From Brevundimonas sp. 357 (GTDB lineage: Bacteria > Pseudomonadota > Alphaproteobacteria > Caulobacterales > Caulobacteraceae): a DNA stretch of 64,000 bases. Positions 42,093 to 52,186 of this stretch are shown in pieces. Under the pieces are notes generated by a model, which worked only from the letters and a program-made list of their open reading frames with translations, had not been told where the DNA came from and made no database searches. The position numbers were made by a program, and so were the translations under genes. Positions within the stretch are counted from its first letter, which is position 1, and each line of letters starts with the position of its first letter. The DNA is taken from the NCBI RefSeq assembly GCF_003938605.1, contig NZ_RHWX01000001.1, forward strand, positions 186,001-250,000, in the 5' to 3' direction.

Positions 42093-43697
42093 ATGCCGCA
42101 CGCCGCCTGGGCCGAACTCGAGGCCGCCGCCCGACGGGACGCGGATGCGCGAATCCAGGAGCAATTCACCGCCGACCCCGACCGGCTGACGCGGCTGACG
42201 CTGGACGTGGCCGGCCTGCACATCGACCTATCCAAGCAGAGCTGGACCCAGGCGGGCCTGAAAGCGGCGCTGGCGCTGGCCCGCGCCTGCGACGTCGAGG
42301 GTCGTCGCGCGGCCCTGTTCAATGGCGAGGCGGTCAATCTGACCGAAGGCCGCGCCGTGCTGCACCCGGCTCTGCGCGCGCCGGACGGCGCCGCCTTCCA
42401 CGCCCTGGGCGAGCCGGTCTCGGCCGAGGTCGAGGCCGTGCGCGCCGAAATGAAGGCCTATGCCGAAGCGTTGCGGTCCGGGAATGAAACAGGTGCAAGC
42501 GGGCGCCCCTTCAAGACGGTGCTCCATATCGGCATCGGCGGTTCCGATCTGGGACCGCGCCTGATCTGGGACGCCCTGCGGCCCCTGGATCCGGCCATCG
42601 ACCTGCGCTTCGTCGCCAACATTGACCCGCGCGACATGGCCGAGGCCCTGATCGGGCTGGATCCTGAAACCACCCTGGTGATCGTCGTCTCCAAGAGCTT
42701 CACCACTCAGGAAACCCTGCTGAACGCCCAGGCCGCCAAGGCCTGGCTGGCCGCCGCCCTGCCCGCCGAGGGAATGGCGAAACACTTCATCGGCGTCACC
42801 GCCGCGCCGGACAAGGCGGCGGCGTTCGGCTGCGGCCGCACCTTCGCGTTCCGAGACTGGGTCGGCGGGCGCTATTCCCTGTGGTCGGCGGTCAGTCTGT
42901 CCTGCGTCATCGGCCTGGGCTGGGACGCGTTCCAGGGCTTCCTTGACGGCGCCGCCGCCCTGGACCGTCACTTCCTCGAGGCCCCGCTGGAGAGGAACGC
43001 GCCGGTGATGCTGGCCCTGGCCGAGATCTACAACGTCGACGGCCTGCACCGCCCGGCGCGGACGGTCGCTCCCTACGCTCACGCCCTGCGCCGTCTGCCC
43101 GCCTTCCTGCAGCAACTGGAGATGGAGTCAAACGGCAAGCGTGTCCGCTGCGACGGCTCGCCCGTCGGTCGCCAGACCTGCCCCATCGTCTTCGGCGAAG
43201 CCGGCACCAACGGCCAGCACGCTTTCTTCCAGCAGATCCATCAGGGGCCGCAAGTCGTCCCGTCTGAATTCATCATCGTCGCCTCCACCAACCAGAGAAC
43301 CCTGGAAAGCCCTCTCTGGGCCAACGCCTTGGCGCAGGCCCAGGCCTTGATGCAAGGCAAGACCGAGGCTCAGGCCCGCACTGAACTGATCGCGTCGGGC
43401 GCATCGGAAGACGAGGCCGACCGTCTGGCGCCGCACAAGACCTTCCCCGGCAATCGGCCCTCGACCGCCATCCTGATGGAACGGCTGACGCCCCAGACCC
43501 TCGGCGCCCTGATCGCCCTCTATGAACACAAGACCTTCGTTGAAGGCGTGCTGTGGGACATCAACAGCTTTGACCAATGGGGCGTGGAACTGGGCAAGGT
43601 TCTGGCCAAGGCCCTGCTGAAGGACGCCGCCACGGGCACGCCTTCGGCGGATCTCGACCCCTCCACGGCGGACCTGCTGCGGCGGCTGACGGCGTGA
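42093..43697 (+). CDS. pgi: Glucose-6-phosphate isomerase
   Basis: Interconverts glucose 6-phosphate and fructose 6-phosphate; about 534 residues. Motifs are FKTVLHIGIGGSDLGPRLI, IVVSKSFTTQETLLNA (phosphate loop), DWVGGRYSLWSAVSLSC and the catalytic GTNGQHAFFQQIHQG, plus the lysine in the C-terminal INSFDQWGVELGK. Two tandem ATGs exist; an AGGAG ribosome site spaced 6 bases from 42093 favours the second over 42090. The stop overlaps the next gene's GTG, a stop-start coupling that continues to a third gene. Confidence 0.97.
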   Translation: MPHAAWAELEAAARRDADARIQEQFTADPDRLTRLTLDVAGLHIDLSKQSWTQAGLKAALALARACDVEGRRAALFNGEAVNLTEGRAVLHPALRAPDGAAFHALGEPVSAEVEAVRAEMKAYAEALRSGNETGASGRPFKTVLHIGIGGSDLGPRLIWDALRPLDPAIDLRFVANIDPRDMAEALIGLDPETTLVIVVSKSFTTQETLLNAQAAKAWLAAALPAEGMAKHFIGVTAAPDKAAAFGCGRTFAFRDWVGGRYSLWSAVSLSCVIGLGWDAFQGFLDGAAALDRHFLEAPLERNAPVMLALAEIYNVDGLHRPARTVAPYAHALRRLPAFLQQLEMESNGKRVRCDGSPVGRQTCPIVFGEAGTNGQHAFFQQIHQGPQVVPSEFIIVASTNQRTLESPLWANALAQAQALMQGKTEAQARTELIASGASEDEADRLAPHKTFPGNRPSTAILMERLTPQTLGALIALYEHKTFVEGVLWDINSFDQWGVELGKVLAKALLKDAATGTPSADLDPSTADLLRRLTA

Positions 43698-44080
43698 CCG
43701 TCGTCGCCCCCACCTGGCAGCGGCTGGAGGGGCTGGCCCTGCTCGTCCTCGCCGCCTTGGCCTATGGCCGCTTCGGTCAGGGCTGGGCGCTGTTCGCCGT
43801 TCTCTTCCTGGCCCCCGACCTGTCCTTCGCCGGCTACCTGGCGGGTCCGCGCGTGGGAGCCTGGGCCTATAACCTGGCGCACAGCCTGATCGGGCCGCTG
43901 CTGCTGGCGGGCGCGGGCCTGCTGACCGCCGCGCCCTTGGCGACCGCGCTCAGCCTGATCTGGCTGGCGCACGTCGGCTTCGACCGCGCCCTCGGCTACG
44001 GCCTGAAGTCGCCGGAGGCCTTCGGCCTCACCCACCTGGGTTTGGTCGGCCCGGCCAAGCGCGCCGCTCGCCCGTCATGA
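43694..44080 (+). CDS. DUF4260 domain-containing membrane protein
   Basis: A 128-residue membrane protein. The GTG start overlaps the pgi stop by 4 bases. The DUF4260 pattern is visible: LEGLALLVLAALAYGRFG, FAVLFLAPDLSFAGYLAGPRVGAWAYNLAHSLIGPLLL, then HVGFDRALGYGLKSPEAFGLTHLG. About four hydrophobic segments. Function is not known for the family. Co-translated with pgi and with the channel gene that follows. Confidence 0.9.
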   Translation: MTVVAPTWQRLEGLALLVLAALAYGRFGQGWALFAVLFLAPDLSFAGYLAGPRVGAWAYNLAHSLIGPLLLAGAGLLTAAPLATALSLIWLAHVGFDRALGYGLKSPEAFGLTHLGLVGPAKRAARPS

Positions 44081-44571
44081 TCGGCGGAATCGAAAACAGC
44101 GGCGCCATGGACATGACCGTCGAACTGCTGACCGCGACCGTCATGGTGCTGACGACCGTGGGTCTGCACGCCGTCGGCCTGTTGACCCTGGGCCGGGTGC
44201 TGGCCGCCGGAGACGCCAAGGCGGGGCGCGGCCAGGCTGTGCGTCTCAACCCTTTGTCGCCGCGCGGCGCCGCCTATACCGTCACCGTGGTTTTGGGGCT
44301 GTTCATCCTGCACGGGGTCGAGATCTGGCTCTACGCCGCGCTCTTCTATCTGCTGGGCGCCGTGCCCGACCTGCGCGAAGCGGTCTATTTCTCGTCGATC
44401 AGCTACAGTTCCATCGGCTATGGCGACGCCTCCATCGATCCGGACTGGAAGCTGCTGGGCGCGATCGAGGGCATCAACGGCGCCATCCTGCTGGGCTGGA
44501 CCGTGGCCTTCTTCGTCGCCGTCATGGGGCGGTTGCTGCCGACGAGCGAGCGAGGCAGCGGCTTCGAATAA
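44077..44571 (+). CDS. K+-channel-like (Ion_trans_2) small membrane protein
   Basis: A 164-residue, about three-helix membrane protein. The pore loop reads YFSSISYSSIGYGD (GYGD at 114-117), which is the potassium selectivity filter T-x-G-Y-G with Ser in the Thr position, followed by a pore-lining helix (EGINGAILLGWTVAFFVAVMGR). This resembles two-helix Kir/KcsA-type channels, so tetramers are expected. No regulatory domain is present. Its ATG overlaps the DUF4260 stop by 4 bases; an ATG a few codons inside is possible. Confidence 0.88.
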   Translation: MIGGIENSGAMDMTVELLTATVMVLTTVGLHAVGLLTLGRVLAAGDAKAGRGQAVRLNPLSPRGAAYTVTVVLGLFILHGVEIWLYAALFYLLGAVPDLREAVYFSSISYSSIGYGDASIDPDWKLLGAIEGINGAILLGWTVAFFVAVMGRLLPTSERGSGFE

Positions 44572-44583
44572 GGCCCGTCCATG

Positions 44584-44614
44584 AAAAAAGGCCCGGCCAT
44601 GCAGCCGAGCCTTT
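44584..44614 (-). terminator. Rho-independent terminator after the Gly-zipper surface protein
   Basis: Minus strand: AAAGGCTCGGC pairs with GCCGGGCCTTT (one G-U pair), 6-base loop, then a T-run (TTTT). It serves the minus-strand gene whose stop is at 44633. Confidence 0.8.
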
Positions 44615-44632
44615 CCTCATCTCACGCGCCGC

Positions 44633-45100
44633 CTACCAGCGACGGTCGTAGCGATAGTTGCGATCCCGATCGCGGTCGCGGCGGTTCTGATGGCTGCGCC
44701 ATTCGCCGTGGTTCCGCCAATAGCGGCCGTCGCGATAGTAGCGACCGTCGTTCCGCTCATAGCGGCCGTTGTAATAGCCGTCGCGGCTGTTGATGCCGTG
44801 CTCGCGCTCCCAGTGGCCCTGGTTCCGATAGCAGCGGCCGCCGCGGTAATAGCCGCAGTCGTCGTTGTTCGAGGACGAGGCCGCGCCTAGGGCCGCGCCC
44901 GCCAGGGCGCCGCCCGCGACATAGCGTCCGTCGCCTTGACCGATCAGGGCGCCGGCGACGCCGCCGACCACGGCGCCCAGGACGGCGTCACGGCCGGTGT
45001 TGTCGCGATCGCGGTCGCGATAGTGCTGGGCCGCAGCCGGCGTCGAAGCCAGCATCGTCAGGGCGATAGCGCCGACGCCGATCTTGGACAGGGTCTTCAT
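44633..45100 (-). CDS. Glycine-zipper exported protein with Arg/Tyr/Asp-rich tail
   Basis: A 155-residue secreted protein: signal peptide ([25 protein letters not shown]), a Gly-zipper ([35 protein letters not shown]) and a low-complexity tail of Arg, Tyr, Asp and Asn ([30 protein letters not shown]...). A Cys pair lies in [14 protein letters not shown]. The layout resembles YMGG/glycine-zipper envelope proteins common in Caulobacterales and Sphingomonadales. The ATG at 45100 follows a strong AAAGGAGCC ribosome site. No known function. Confidence 0.87.
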   Translation of the reverse strand: MKTLSKIGVGAIALTMLASTPAAAQHYRDRDRDNTGRDAVLGAVVGGVAGALIGQGDGRYVAGGALAGAALGAASSSNNDDCGYYRGGRCYRNQGHWEREHGINSRDGYYNGRYERNDGRYYRDGRYWRNHGEWRSHQNRRDRDRDRNYRYDRRW

Positions 45101-45225
45101 GGCGGGCTCCTTTCGAAAGCCGGTTGATCCGTTGTCCCCCTTTTAGCGCCGCCTGTCTGAACGACCCCGGCGGGGTGCGTTCATTTTCGCTTCATCTTGA
45201 GACCGGATTTCGGGCGTCGTCGCCC

Positions 45226-45254
45226 TTGACGCCTCCCGCCCCCCTGCCTAACTC
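45226..45254 (+). promoter_or_regulatory. Sigma-73-type promoter of groES-groEL
   Basis: TTGACGC (45226-45232), 14-base spacer, CCTAACTC (45247-45254). This matches the Caulobacter housekeeping consensus TTGACGS-N10..14-GCTANAWC closely. The CIRCE operator begins 8 bases downstream. Confidence 0.6.
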
Positions 45255-45262
45255 CCCGGTCG

Positions 45263-45289
45263 TTAGCACTCGGGGAGGGCGACTGCCAA
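45263..45289 (+). promoter_or_regulatory. CIRCE element (HrcA operator) of groESL
   Basis: TTAGCACTC (45263-45271), 9-base spacer, GACTGCCAA (45281-45289). The left arm is perfect, the right arm has two mismatches to GAGTGCTAA. Position, just after the promoter and 50 bases before groES, is that of HrcA-regulated groESL. Confidence 0.85.
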
Positions 45290-45339
45290 AGTCGCGGGCT
45301 CCGGGGGCTGGAACCAACATCCTAACGGGAGTTACTCAG

Positions 45340-45627
45340 ATGGCGTTTCGTCCGCTCGGCGACCGCGTGCTGGTCAAGCGCGTTGAAGAAGAATCCAAGA
45401 CCAAGGGCGGGATCATCATCCCCGACACGGCCAAGGAAAAGCCCCAGGAAGGCGAAGTCGTCGCCGTGGGCCCCGGCGTCCGTGACGAAGACGGCAAGTT
45501 CGTCGCCCTGGAGCTGAAGGCCGGCGACCGCGTCCTGTTCGGCAAGTGGTCGGGCAGCGAAGTGAAGATCGACGGCGAAGACCTGATCATCATGAAGGAA
45601 TCCGACGTCCTGGGCGTGCTGTCGTAA
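45340..45627 (+). CDS. groES: Co-chaperonin GroES
   Basis: 10-kDa lid of the GroEL chamber; 95 residues. [46 protein letters not shown] includes the mobile loop, and [30 protein letters not shown] the C-terminal beta strand. The ATG at 45340 follows a GGGAG ribosome site, and the frame upstream is non-coding leader. It is 56 bases upstream of groEL. Confidence 0.99.
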   Translation: MAFRPLGDRVLVKRVEEESKTKGGIIIPDTAKEKPQEGEVVAVGPGVRDEDGKFVALELKAGDRVLFGKWSGSEVKIDGEDLIIMKESDVLGVLS

Positions 45628-45668
45628 GACGCGCCCCGGTTTCCGGTTTCTGATTTAAAATCTTATAG

Positions 45669-47330
<1,662 letters not shown>

Positions 47331-47359
47331 GTCCAAGTCACCTCACGCTGAGACTGCGG

Positions 47360-47395
47360 AAGGGGCGGGATCTAAAGATCCCGCCCTTTTCTTTT
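47360..47395 (+). terminator. Rho-independent terminator after groEL
   Basis: AAGGGGCGGGATC pairs with GATCCCGCCC-TT around a 4-base loop (TAAA) and is followed by TTTTCTTTT. Confidence 0.9.
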
Positions 47396-47419
47396 CCTTC
47401 TCCCCTTGCGGGAGAAGAA

Positions 47420-48364
47420 TTAACGCCCCGCCTCCCCGACCTCGCGCCCCGCCAGCCGCGCCCCCTCGACCACCGCCGGGTCGGTCCGCGCCGTGTCCAG
47501 CACCCAGTCGCGGAAGCGGGCGATCTTGGGGGTCAGGCGACGGCCGGGCGGGTAGCAGAGCCAATATCCCTCGGCCAGGGCGACCGTCTCCTTGAACGGC
47601 CGGACCAGAAGTCCCCGTTCGATCTCGCGGCCGTAGAGGATGGGCGACCCCAGGGCCACGCCCTGATCGCCCAGCGCCGCCGCCACCTCCATCGCCTGAT
47701 TGTCGGCGGTCAGGCGCGGCGGCGCGGCGGCGTCGGCGGGGGCCACCCCGGCGGCGGCGAACCAGGCCGCCCATTCCTGCGGCTCTCCGACCAGATGGGC
47801 GCGCTTCAAGTCCGCAGGCGTCTTCAGATCCAGCCGGTCGCGCATCGCGGGCGTGCAGACGGGCGTGAAGACGGCGGGCATCAGGAAACGGCTCTCCAGT
47901 CCCGGCCAGCGGCCCGAACCGAACCGCAGCGCCACGTCCAGCCCATCCGCCCCCAGGCCGGACAGGACCGGACTGGTGTCCACCCGCACCGCCAGATCCG
48001 GGTTGGCCAGCTGGAAAGACCCCAGCCGCGTCGCCAGCCACTGGGTCGCCAGGGTCTGGAGCGTGGTGACGGCCAGCACCCCTTGATCGGTCTCGATCAC
48101 CTCGGCCACGGCGCGGCGCAGCAGGGTCATCGCCTCGGTCGCCGCCGTGGCCAGCCGCTCGCCTTCGGGCGTCAGGGCCACCTGCCGCGTGCCGCGCGTG
48201 AACAGGGGCCGCTCCAGCCGCTGCTCCAGGTCGCGGATGCGCCAGCTGACCGCCGCCTGGCTCATGCCCAGAACCTCGGCCGCGCGGGTGAAGCTGAGCA
48301 GACGCGCCGCCGCCTCGAACACGCGAAGCGCGTCGACCGGGATGCGGGAAAGAGGATCAGACAT
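47420..48364 (-). CDS. LysR-family transcriptional regulator (GcvA-like)
   Basis: A 314-residue LysR-type regulator. The N-terminal winged HTH is RLLSFTRAAEVLGMSQAAVSWRIRDLEQRLERPLFTRGTRQVALTPEG, as in the GcvA/AmpR subfamily; the effector domain follows (VTTLQTLATQWLATRLGSFQ, then VALRFGSGRWPGLESRFLMPAVFTPVCTPAM). Ligand unknown. It is convergent with groEL and divergent from a tiny open frame with an excellent ribosome site. Confidence 0.92.
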   Translation of the reverse strand: MSDPLSRIPVDALRVFEAAARLLSFTRAAEVLGMSQAAVSWRIRDLEQRLERPLFTRGTRQVALTPEGERLATAATEAMTLLRRAVAEVIETDQGVLAVTTLQTLATQWLATRLGSFQLANPDLAVRVDTSPVLSGLGADGLDVALRFGSGRWPGLESRFLMPAVFTPVCTPAMRDRLDLKTPADLKRAHLVGEPQEWAAWFAAAGVAPADAAAPPRLTADNQAMEVAAALGDQGVALGSPILYGREIERGLLVRPFKETVALAEGYWLCYPPGRRLTPKIARFRDWVLDTARTDPAVVEGARLAGREVGEAGR

Positions 48365-48753
48365 AAGTCAACCTTATGGATGAACGCCGTCGTCTCGTTT
48401 GTGATAGTCGCCACCATGCGCCATTCTGATGATCTCAGAAAGGAGGACGAACAATGGAAGACATTCACCGCACTCATAAGGAACCCGCGTGGGGCTGGAT
48501 CGGCGCCTTGCTTGACGCCCACCGCCTTTCACGCCGCGAAACCGGCGATGTCCGTCTCAGGGCCCGACCCTGCCCGACGCCCCCGCGTCCGGCGGCCTGC
48601 TGACGGCCGCCGCTGCGCCGGGCGCGGCCTCTAGCGCGCGACAAGCGCGACAAGGCGTCGCGCCCGGCGTCCTTCCGCCAGCGGAGCGGTTGCCCCCGCG
48701 CGGCGCCCCCGCCCATAAAGGCGCCTTCATCGTCACAGAGGGGGCCCTGATCG
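48365..48753. other. Intergenic region LysR - aminopeptidase
   Basis: Apart from the short open frame at 48454-48603, this 389-base region shows a small palindrome TCTGA-N4-TCAGA (48425-48438) just upstream of a strong ribosome site, and a stretch with GCGCGACAA direct repeats (about 48636-48655). A GGGGG ribosome site precedes the aminopeptidase ATG. I see no terminator or RNA gene. Confidence 0.5.
48454..48603 (+). CDS. Possible small protein divergent from the LysR regulator
   Basis: A 49-codon frame, MEDIHRTHKEPAWGWIGALL... ending RPAAC. It starts 7 bases after a perfect AAGGAGG ribosome site, which is the only real support. The N-terminal half looks protein-like (a short amphipathic segment with Trp), the C-terminal half is Arg/Pro-rich and could be chance. 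No family recognised. Divergent LysR targets are often small, so it may be the regulated gene. Confidence 0.45.
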   Translation: MEDIHRTHKEPAWGWIGALLDAHRLSRRETGDVRLRARPCPTPPRPAAC

Positions 48754-50394
48754 ATGCGCCGCACCACCCGTATTTCGTCCTTCGCCGCAGCCGCGCTGAT
48801 CGCCGCCGCCGGCCTGACCGTCGCCGTTCCGGCCGAAGCTCAATCGCGCCGCGCCGCGCCCGCCATCGAGCGTTCGGACTGGCCCGCGCGCGCCGCCCCG
48901 GCCCAGACGCGCGCCGTGACCTTCGCCGCATCGGCGGCCCCGTCGGGCGCCCTGGTTCTGCCGCTGTCGTCGGAGGCCGAGCTGGCCGCGCGCGGCGCCG
49001 CCCTGGACGCCGGGACGCGCCAGGCGATCGCCTCGGCCCTGACCGCCGCGCGCTTCGACTACAAGGCGCGCCAGACGTTGAATCTGCACGGCGTTGGCGG
49101 CTGGGACCGCATCCTGGTCGTCGGTCTGGGCGCAGCGCCCAAGGCCGCAGACATTCAGACCGCCGGGATCGTCGCCGGCCGCGCCCTGAACAGCCAGCCC
49201 GGCGCCCTGACCGCCCTGACCTCGGGCCTGTCGGCTGATCTGGCCTCGGAACTGGCGACCGGCCTGGGCATCGGCCACTATCGCTCGGATATCTATGTCA
49301 CCACCGGCCGCGACCGCCCGACGCCCGGCGCCCTGACCGTCATCGCCGATGACGCATCGGGCGCCCAGGCGCATCACCGTCGCGGCGCCGCCCTGATCGA
49401 GGCCATGGCTTGGACCCGCGACGTGTCCAACGAACCGGCCAACGTCATCTATCCGGAAAGCTTCGTCGAGCGCGCCCGCGCCGCCTTCGCCGGCGTGCCG
49501 GGGGTCGAGATCACCGAACTGGACGTGCCCGCCATGCAGCGCCTGGGCATGGGCGCCCTGCTGGGCGTCGGCCAGGGCTCCAGCCGCCCGCCGCGCCTTC
49601 TGGCCGTGCGCTATCGCGGCCAGGGCGCGTCCAACGACGGCCCGATCGCCCTGCTGGGCAAGGGCATCACCTTCGATTCCGGCGGCATCTCCATCAAGCC
49701 GGGCGCCAATATGGGCAATATGAAGATGGACATGTCCGGCGCCGCCAGCGTTGTCGGCGCGGTCCTGGCCCTGGCCAAGGGCGGGGCGCCGGTGGACGTG
49801 GTCGCCGTCGCCGCCCTGGCCGAAAACATGCCCGACGGGAACGCCATCCGCCCGGCCGACGTGCTGACCGCCATGAACGGCAAGACCATCGAGATCATCT
49901 CGACCGACGCCGAGGGACGCCTTGTATTGGCCGACGCCGTGGTCTGGGCCGACACCACGCTGAACCCCGCCGCCATCGTCGACGTGGCCACCCTGACCGG
50001 CTCGGTCGGCGGCGCCCTGGGCAATGACTATGCGGGCCTGTTCAGCCGCCACGACGCCCTGGCCGATCAGTTGAAAACCGCGGGCGACGCCACGGGCGAG
50101 ACGCTATGGCGCCTGCCGCTGCACCCCTCCTATGTGCGGGCCACCTCCTCGACCATCGCCGACATCAAGAACTCGGGCGACGGCGGGGCGGGCGCGGGCA
50201 CGGGCGCCCACTTCATCGGCTATTTCGCCCGGCCCGAGACGCCCTGGGCGCATCTGGACATCGCCAACATGGCCTTCGGCGGCGCCAGCGACGTCAAGCC
50301 GGCCGGTTCTGCGGGCTACAGCGTGCGCCTGCTGGAGCGTTTCGTGCGCGACTTCCAGCCGGTGGCCAAGGAGAAGGGAACGGGCGGCTACTGA
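48754..50394 (+). CDS. Secreted leucyl aminopeptidase (M17)
   Basis: A 546-residue M17 metallo-aminopeptidase. A signal peptide (RISSFAAAALIAAAGLTVAVPAEAQS) sends it to the envelope, unlike the cytoplasmic PepA. After an N-terminal macro-like domain comes the catalytic domain: the zinc site GKGITFDSGGISIKPGANMGNMKMDMSGAASVVG and the signature ISTDAEGRLVLADAV, in which the usual N of NTDAEGRL is Ser. Further LAENMPDGNAIRPADVLTAMNGKT and a C-terminal WAHLDIANMAF. Removes N-terminal residues from peptides in the periplasm, upstream of nutrient uptake. Monocistronic. Confidence 0.93.
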   Translation: MRRTTRISSFAAAALIAAAGLTVAVPAEAQSRRAAPAIERSDWPARAAPAQTRAVTFAASAAPSGALVLPLSSEAELAARGAALDAGTRQAIASALTAARFDYKARQTLNLHGVGGWDRILVVGLGAAPKAADIQTAGIVAGRALNSQPGALTALTSGLSADLASELATGLGIGHYRSDIYVTTGRDRPTPGALTVIADDASGAQAHHRRGAALIEAMAWTRDVSNEPANVIYPESFVERARAAFAGVPGVEITELDVPAMQRLGMGALLGVGQGSSRPPRLLAVRYRGQGASNDGPIALLGKGITFDSGGISIKPGANMGNMKMDMSGAASVVGAVLALAKGGAPVDVVAVAALAENMPDGNAIRPADVLTAMNGKTIEIISTDAEGRLVLADAVVWADTTLNPAAIVDVATLTGSVGGALGNDYAGLFSRHDALADQLKTAGDATGETLWRLPLHPSYVRATSSTIADIKNSGDGGAGAGTGAHFIGYFARPETPWAHLDIANMAFGGASDVKPAGSAGYSVRLLERFVRDFQPVAKEKGTGGY

Positions 50395-50406
50395 ACCGCC
50401 GCATCC

Positions 50407-50883
50407 TCAATCGACGGCGACGATCTCGACCGACTGGCCCGCCACGGTCGCATCGTCGCCGACCCGCTTGCCCATCAGGGCGCGGGCCAGGGGCGAGACA
50501 TGGCTGACGCTGCCCTTGGCCGGGTCGGCCTCGTCCTCGCCGACGATGCGCCAGGTCTGGCTGCGGCCGTCCTCGCGCTCGATGGCGACCGATCCGCCGA
50601 AGCGCACCCGCCCGTCCGACGCCGTCTCCAACAACTGGGCCGAGGCTCGGCGCGCCGACCAGTAGCGCAGGTCGCGCGTGGCGCGGGCCATGGCGGTGCG
50701 GTCCGCCTCGATCGACCCCTGAGTCTGAGCGCGGGTATAGGCCGCCCGCGCCGCCGCCAGCTCGGCCTCAATCAGGGCCAGCCCCTCGGCCGTGACATGG
50801 TTGGGATGGGGCGAGATCGGGCGGTCCACCAGGTCGGCGGCCGTGGCTTCCAGATCTTCTTCTCGGGTGAAGGCGACGCTCAT
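50407..50883 (-). CDS. GreA/GreB-family transcription elongation factor-like protein
   Basis: A 158-residue Gre-superfamily protein: an N-terminal coiled coil (ITAEGLALIEAELAAARAAYTRAQTQ..., here HVTAEGLALIEAEL), then the C-terminal FKBP-like domain (VRFGGSVAIEREDGRSQTWRIVGEDEADPAKGSVSHVSPLARALMGKRVGDD), which holds the ALMGKRVGD signature. The paired acidic tip residues of true GreA (D-E) are not evident, so it may be an anti-cleavage or Rnk-like variant. Convergent with the aminopeptidase gene and divergent from the flavoprotein. Confidence 0.87.
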   Translation of the reverse strand: MSVAFTREEDLEATAADLVDRPISPHPNHVTAEGLALIEAELAAARAAYTRAQTQGSIEADRTAMARATRDLRYWSARRASAQLLETASDGRVRFGGSVAIEREDGRSQTWRIVGEDEADPAKGSVSHVSPLARALMGKRVGDDATVAGQSVEIVAVD

Positions 50884-50932
50884 GATGATAGAGCCTATGC
50901 CCCGCGCAATCGTTCCGGTCTAGGAAGGTCGA

Positions 50933-52147
50933 ATGACGCGCTCCCCGCACACAATCGCCGTGATCGGCGCCGGTCCCGCCGGACTGATGGCCGCTGAACG
51001 TCTGGCTCAGGCGGGCCTGCGCGTCGTCATGCATGAGCGGATGCCCTCGGTCGCGCGCAAGCTGCTGATGGCCGGGCGCGGCGGGCTGAACCTGACCCAT
51101 TCGGAGCCGCCCGAGCCGTTCCTGAACCGCTATGACGCCGCCGCGCAGGCGCGCATCAAGGGCTGGCTGGACGCCTTTTCGCCCGCCGATCTGATCGCAT
51201 GGGTCGAGGGGCTGGGCCAACCGACCTTCGTCGGTTCGTCCGGCCGGGTGTTCCCGAAGGCGATGAAAGCCTCGCCCCTGCTGCGCGCCTGGCTGGCGCG
51301 GCTGGAGGCGTTGGGCGTGGAGATCCGCACCCGCTCGTGCTGGATCGGCTGGCAAGACGAAGCCCTGACCTTCGACACGCCCGACGGCGAGCGAACAGAA
51401 CGCCCCGACGCCGTGATCCTGGCTCTGGGCGGCGCCAGCTGGGCCAAGCTCGGCTCCGACGCCGCCTGGGTTCCCGCGCTGGAAGAAGCGGGCGCCGCCG
51501 TCGTCCCCTTTCGCCCCGCCAATGTCGGCTTCGACGTCGCCTGGTCGCCCATGTTCCGCGAGCGTTTCGCCGGAACGCCGCTGAAGGGGATCGCCCTGAC
51601 GCATGAGGGCCGCACGGTGCGCGGCGAGGCCATGATCGCCGCCTATGGGATCGAAGGCGGCGGCGTCTATGCCCTGTCCGCCGGGCTACGCGCGGCGATC
51701 GAGCGCGATGGAACGACCTCGCTGATGCTCGACCTGCGGCCCGATCTGAGCGTCGAGGCGCTGACGCAACGCCTGTCGAAACCACGCGGCAAGGACAGCC
51801 TGTCGAACTGGCTGCGCAAGGCAGCGCGGCTGGACGCCGCCGCTGTCGCCCTGTTGCGCGAAGGCGGTCCGCTGCCCGCAGACCCGGCCGAATTGGTTGC
51901 CCGGATCAAGGGCGTCGCCCTGACTCTGACCGGGGTGCAGGGCCTGAGCCGCGCCATCTCCTCGGCCGGTGGCGTGGCGCTGGACGCCGTGGACGAGCGG
52001 CTGATGCTGAAGGCGCGGCCCGGCGTCTTTGCGGCGGGCGAAATGCTGGACTGGGAGGCGCCGACCGGCGGCTATCTGCTCCAGGCCTCCTTCGCCTCAG
52101 GCGTCGTCGCGGCGGACGGCGTGCGCGCCTGGCTGGACGGGCGCTGA
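50933..52147 (+). CDS. TIGR03862/HI0933-family FAD-dependent oxidoreductase
   Basis: A 404-residue flavoprotein of the BaiN/HI0933-like family. FAD binding: AVIGAGPAGLMAAERLAQAGLRVVMHE (Rossmann GxGxxG), then KLLMAGRGGLNLTHSEP and the C-terminal GVFAAGEMLDWEAPTGGYLLQASFASG. The central VFPKAMKASPLLRAWL is family-typical. No reaction has been established for the family. AGGAAGG ribosome site before the ATG. Unlinked in function to its neighbours. Confidence 0.92.
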   Translation: MTRSPHTIAVIGAGPAGLMAAERLAQAGLRVVMHERMPSVARKLLMAGRGGLNLTHSEPPEPFLNRYDAAAQARIKGWLDAFSPADLIAWVEGLGQPTFVGSSGRVFPKAMKASPLLRAWLARLEALGVEIRTRSCWIGWQDEALTFDTPDGERTERPDAVILALGGASWAKLGSDAAWVPALEEAGAAVVPFRPANVGFDVAWSPMFRERFAGTPLKGIALTHEGRTVRGEAMIAAYGIEGGGVYALSAGLRAAIERDGTTSLMLDLRPDLSVEALTQRLSKPRGKDSLSNWLRKAARLDAAAVALLREGGPLPADPAELVARIKGVALTLTGVQGLSRAISSAGGVALDAVDERLMLKARPGVFAAGEMLDWEAPTGGYLLQASFASGVVAADGVRAWLDGR

Positions 52148-52186
52148 GGCCTTTCAGGGTCGACAGCGACGCCCTCAGGGGGCAGC

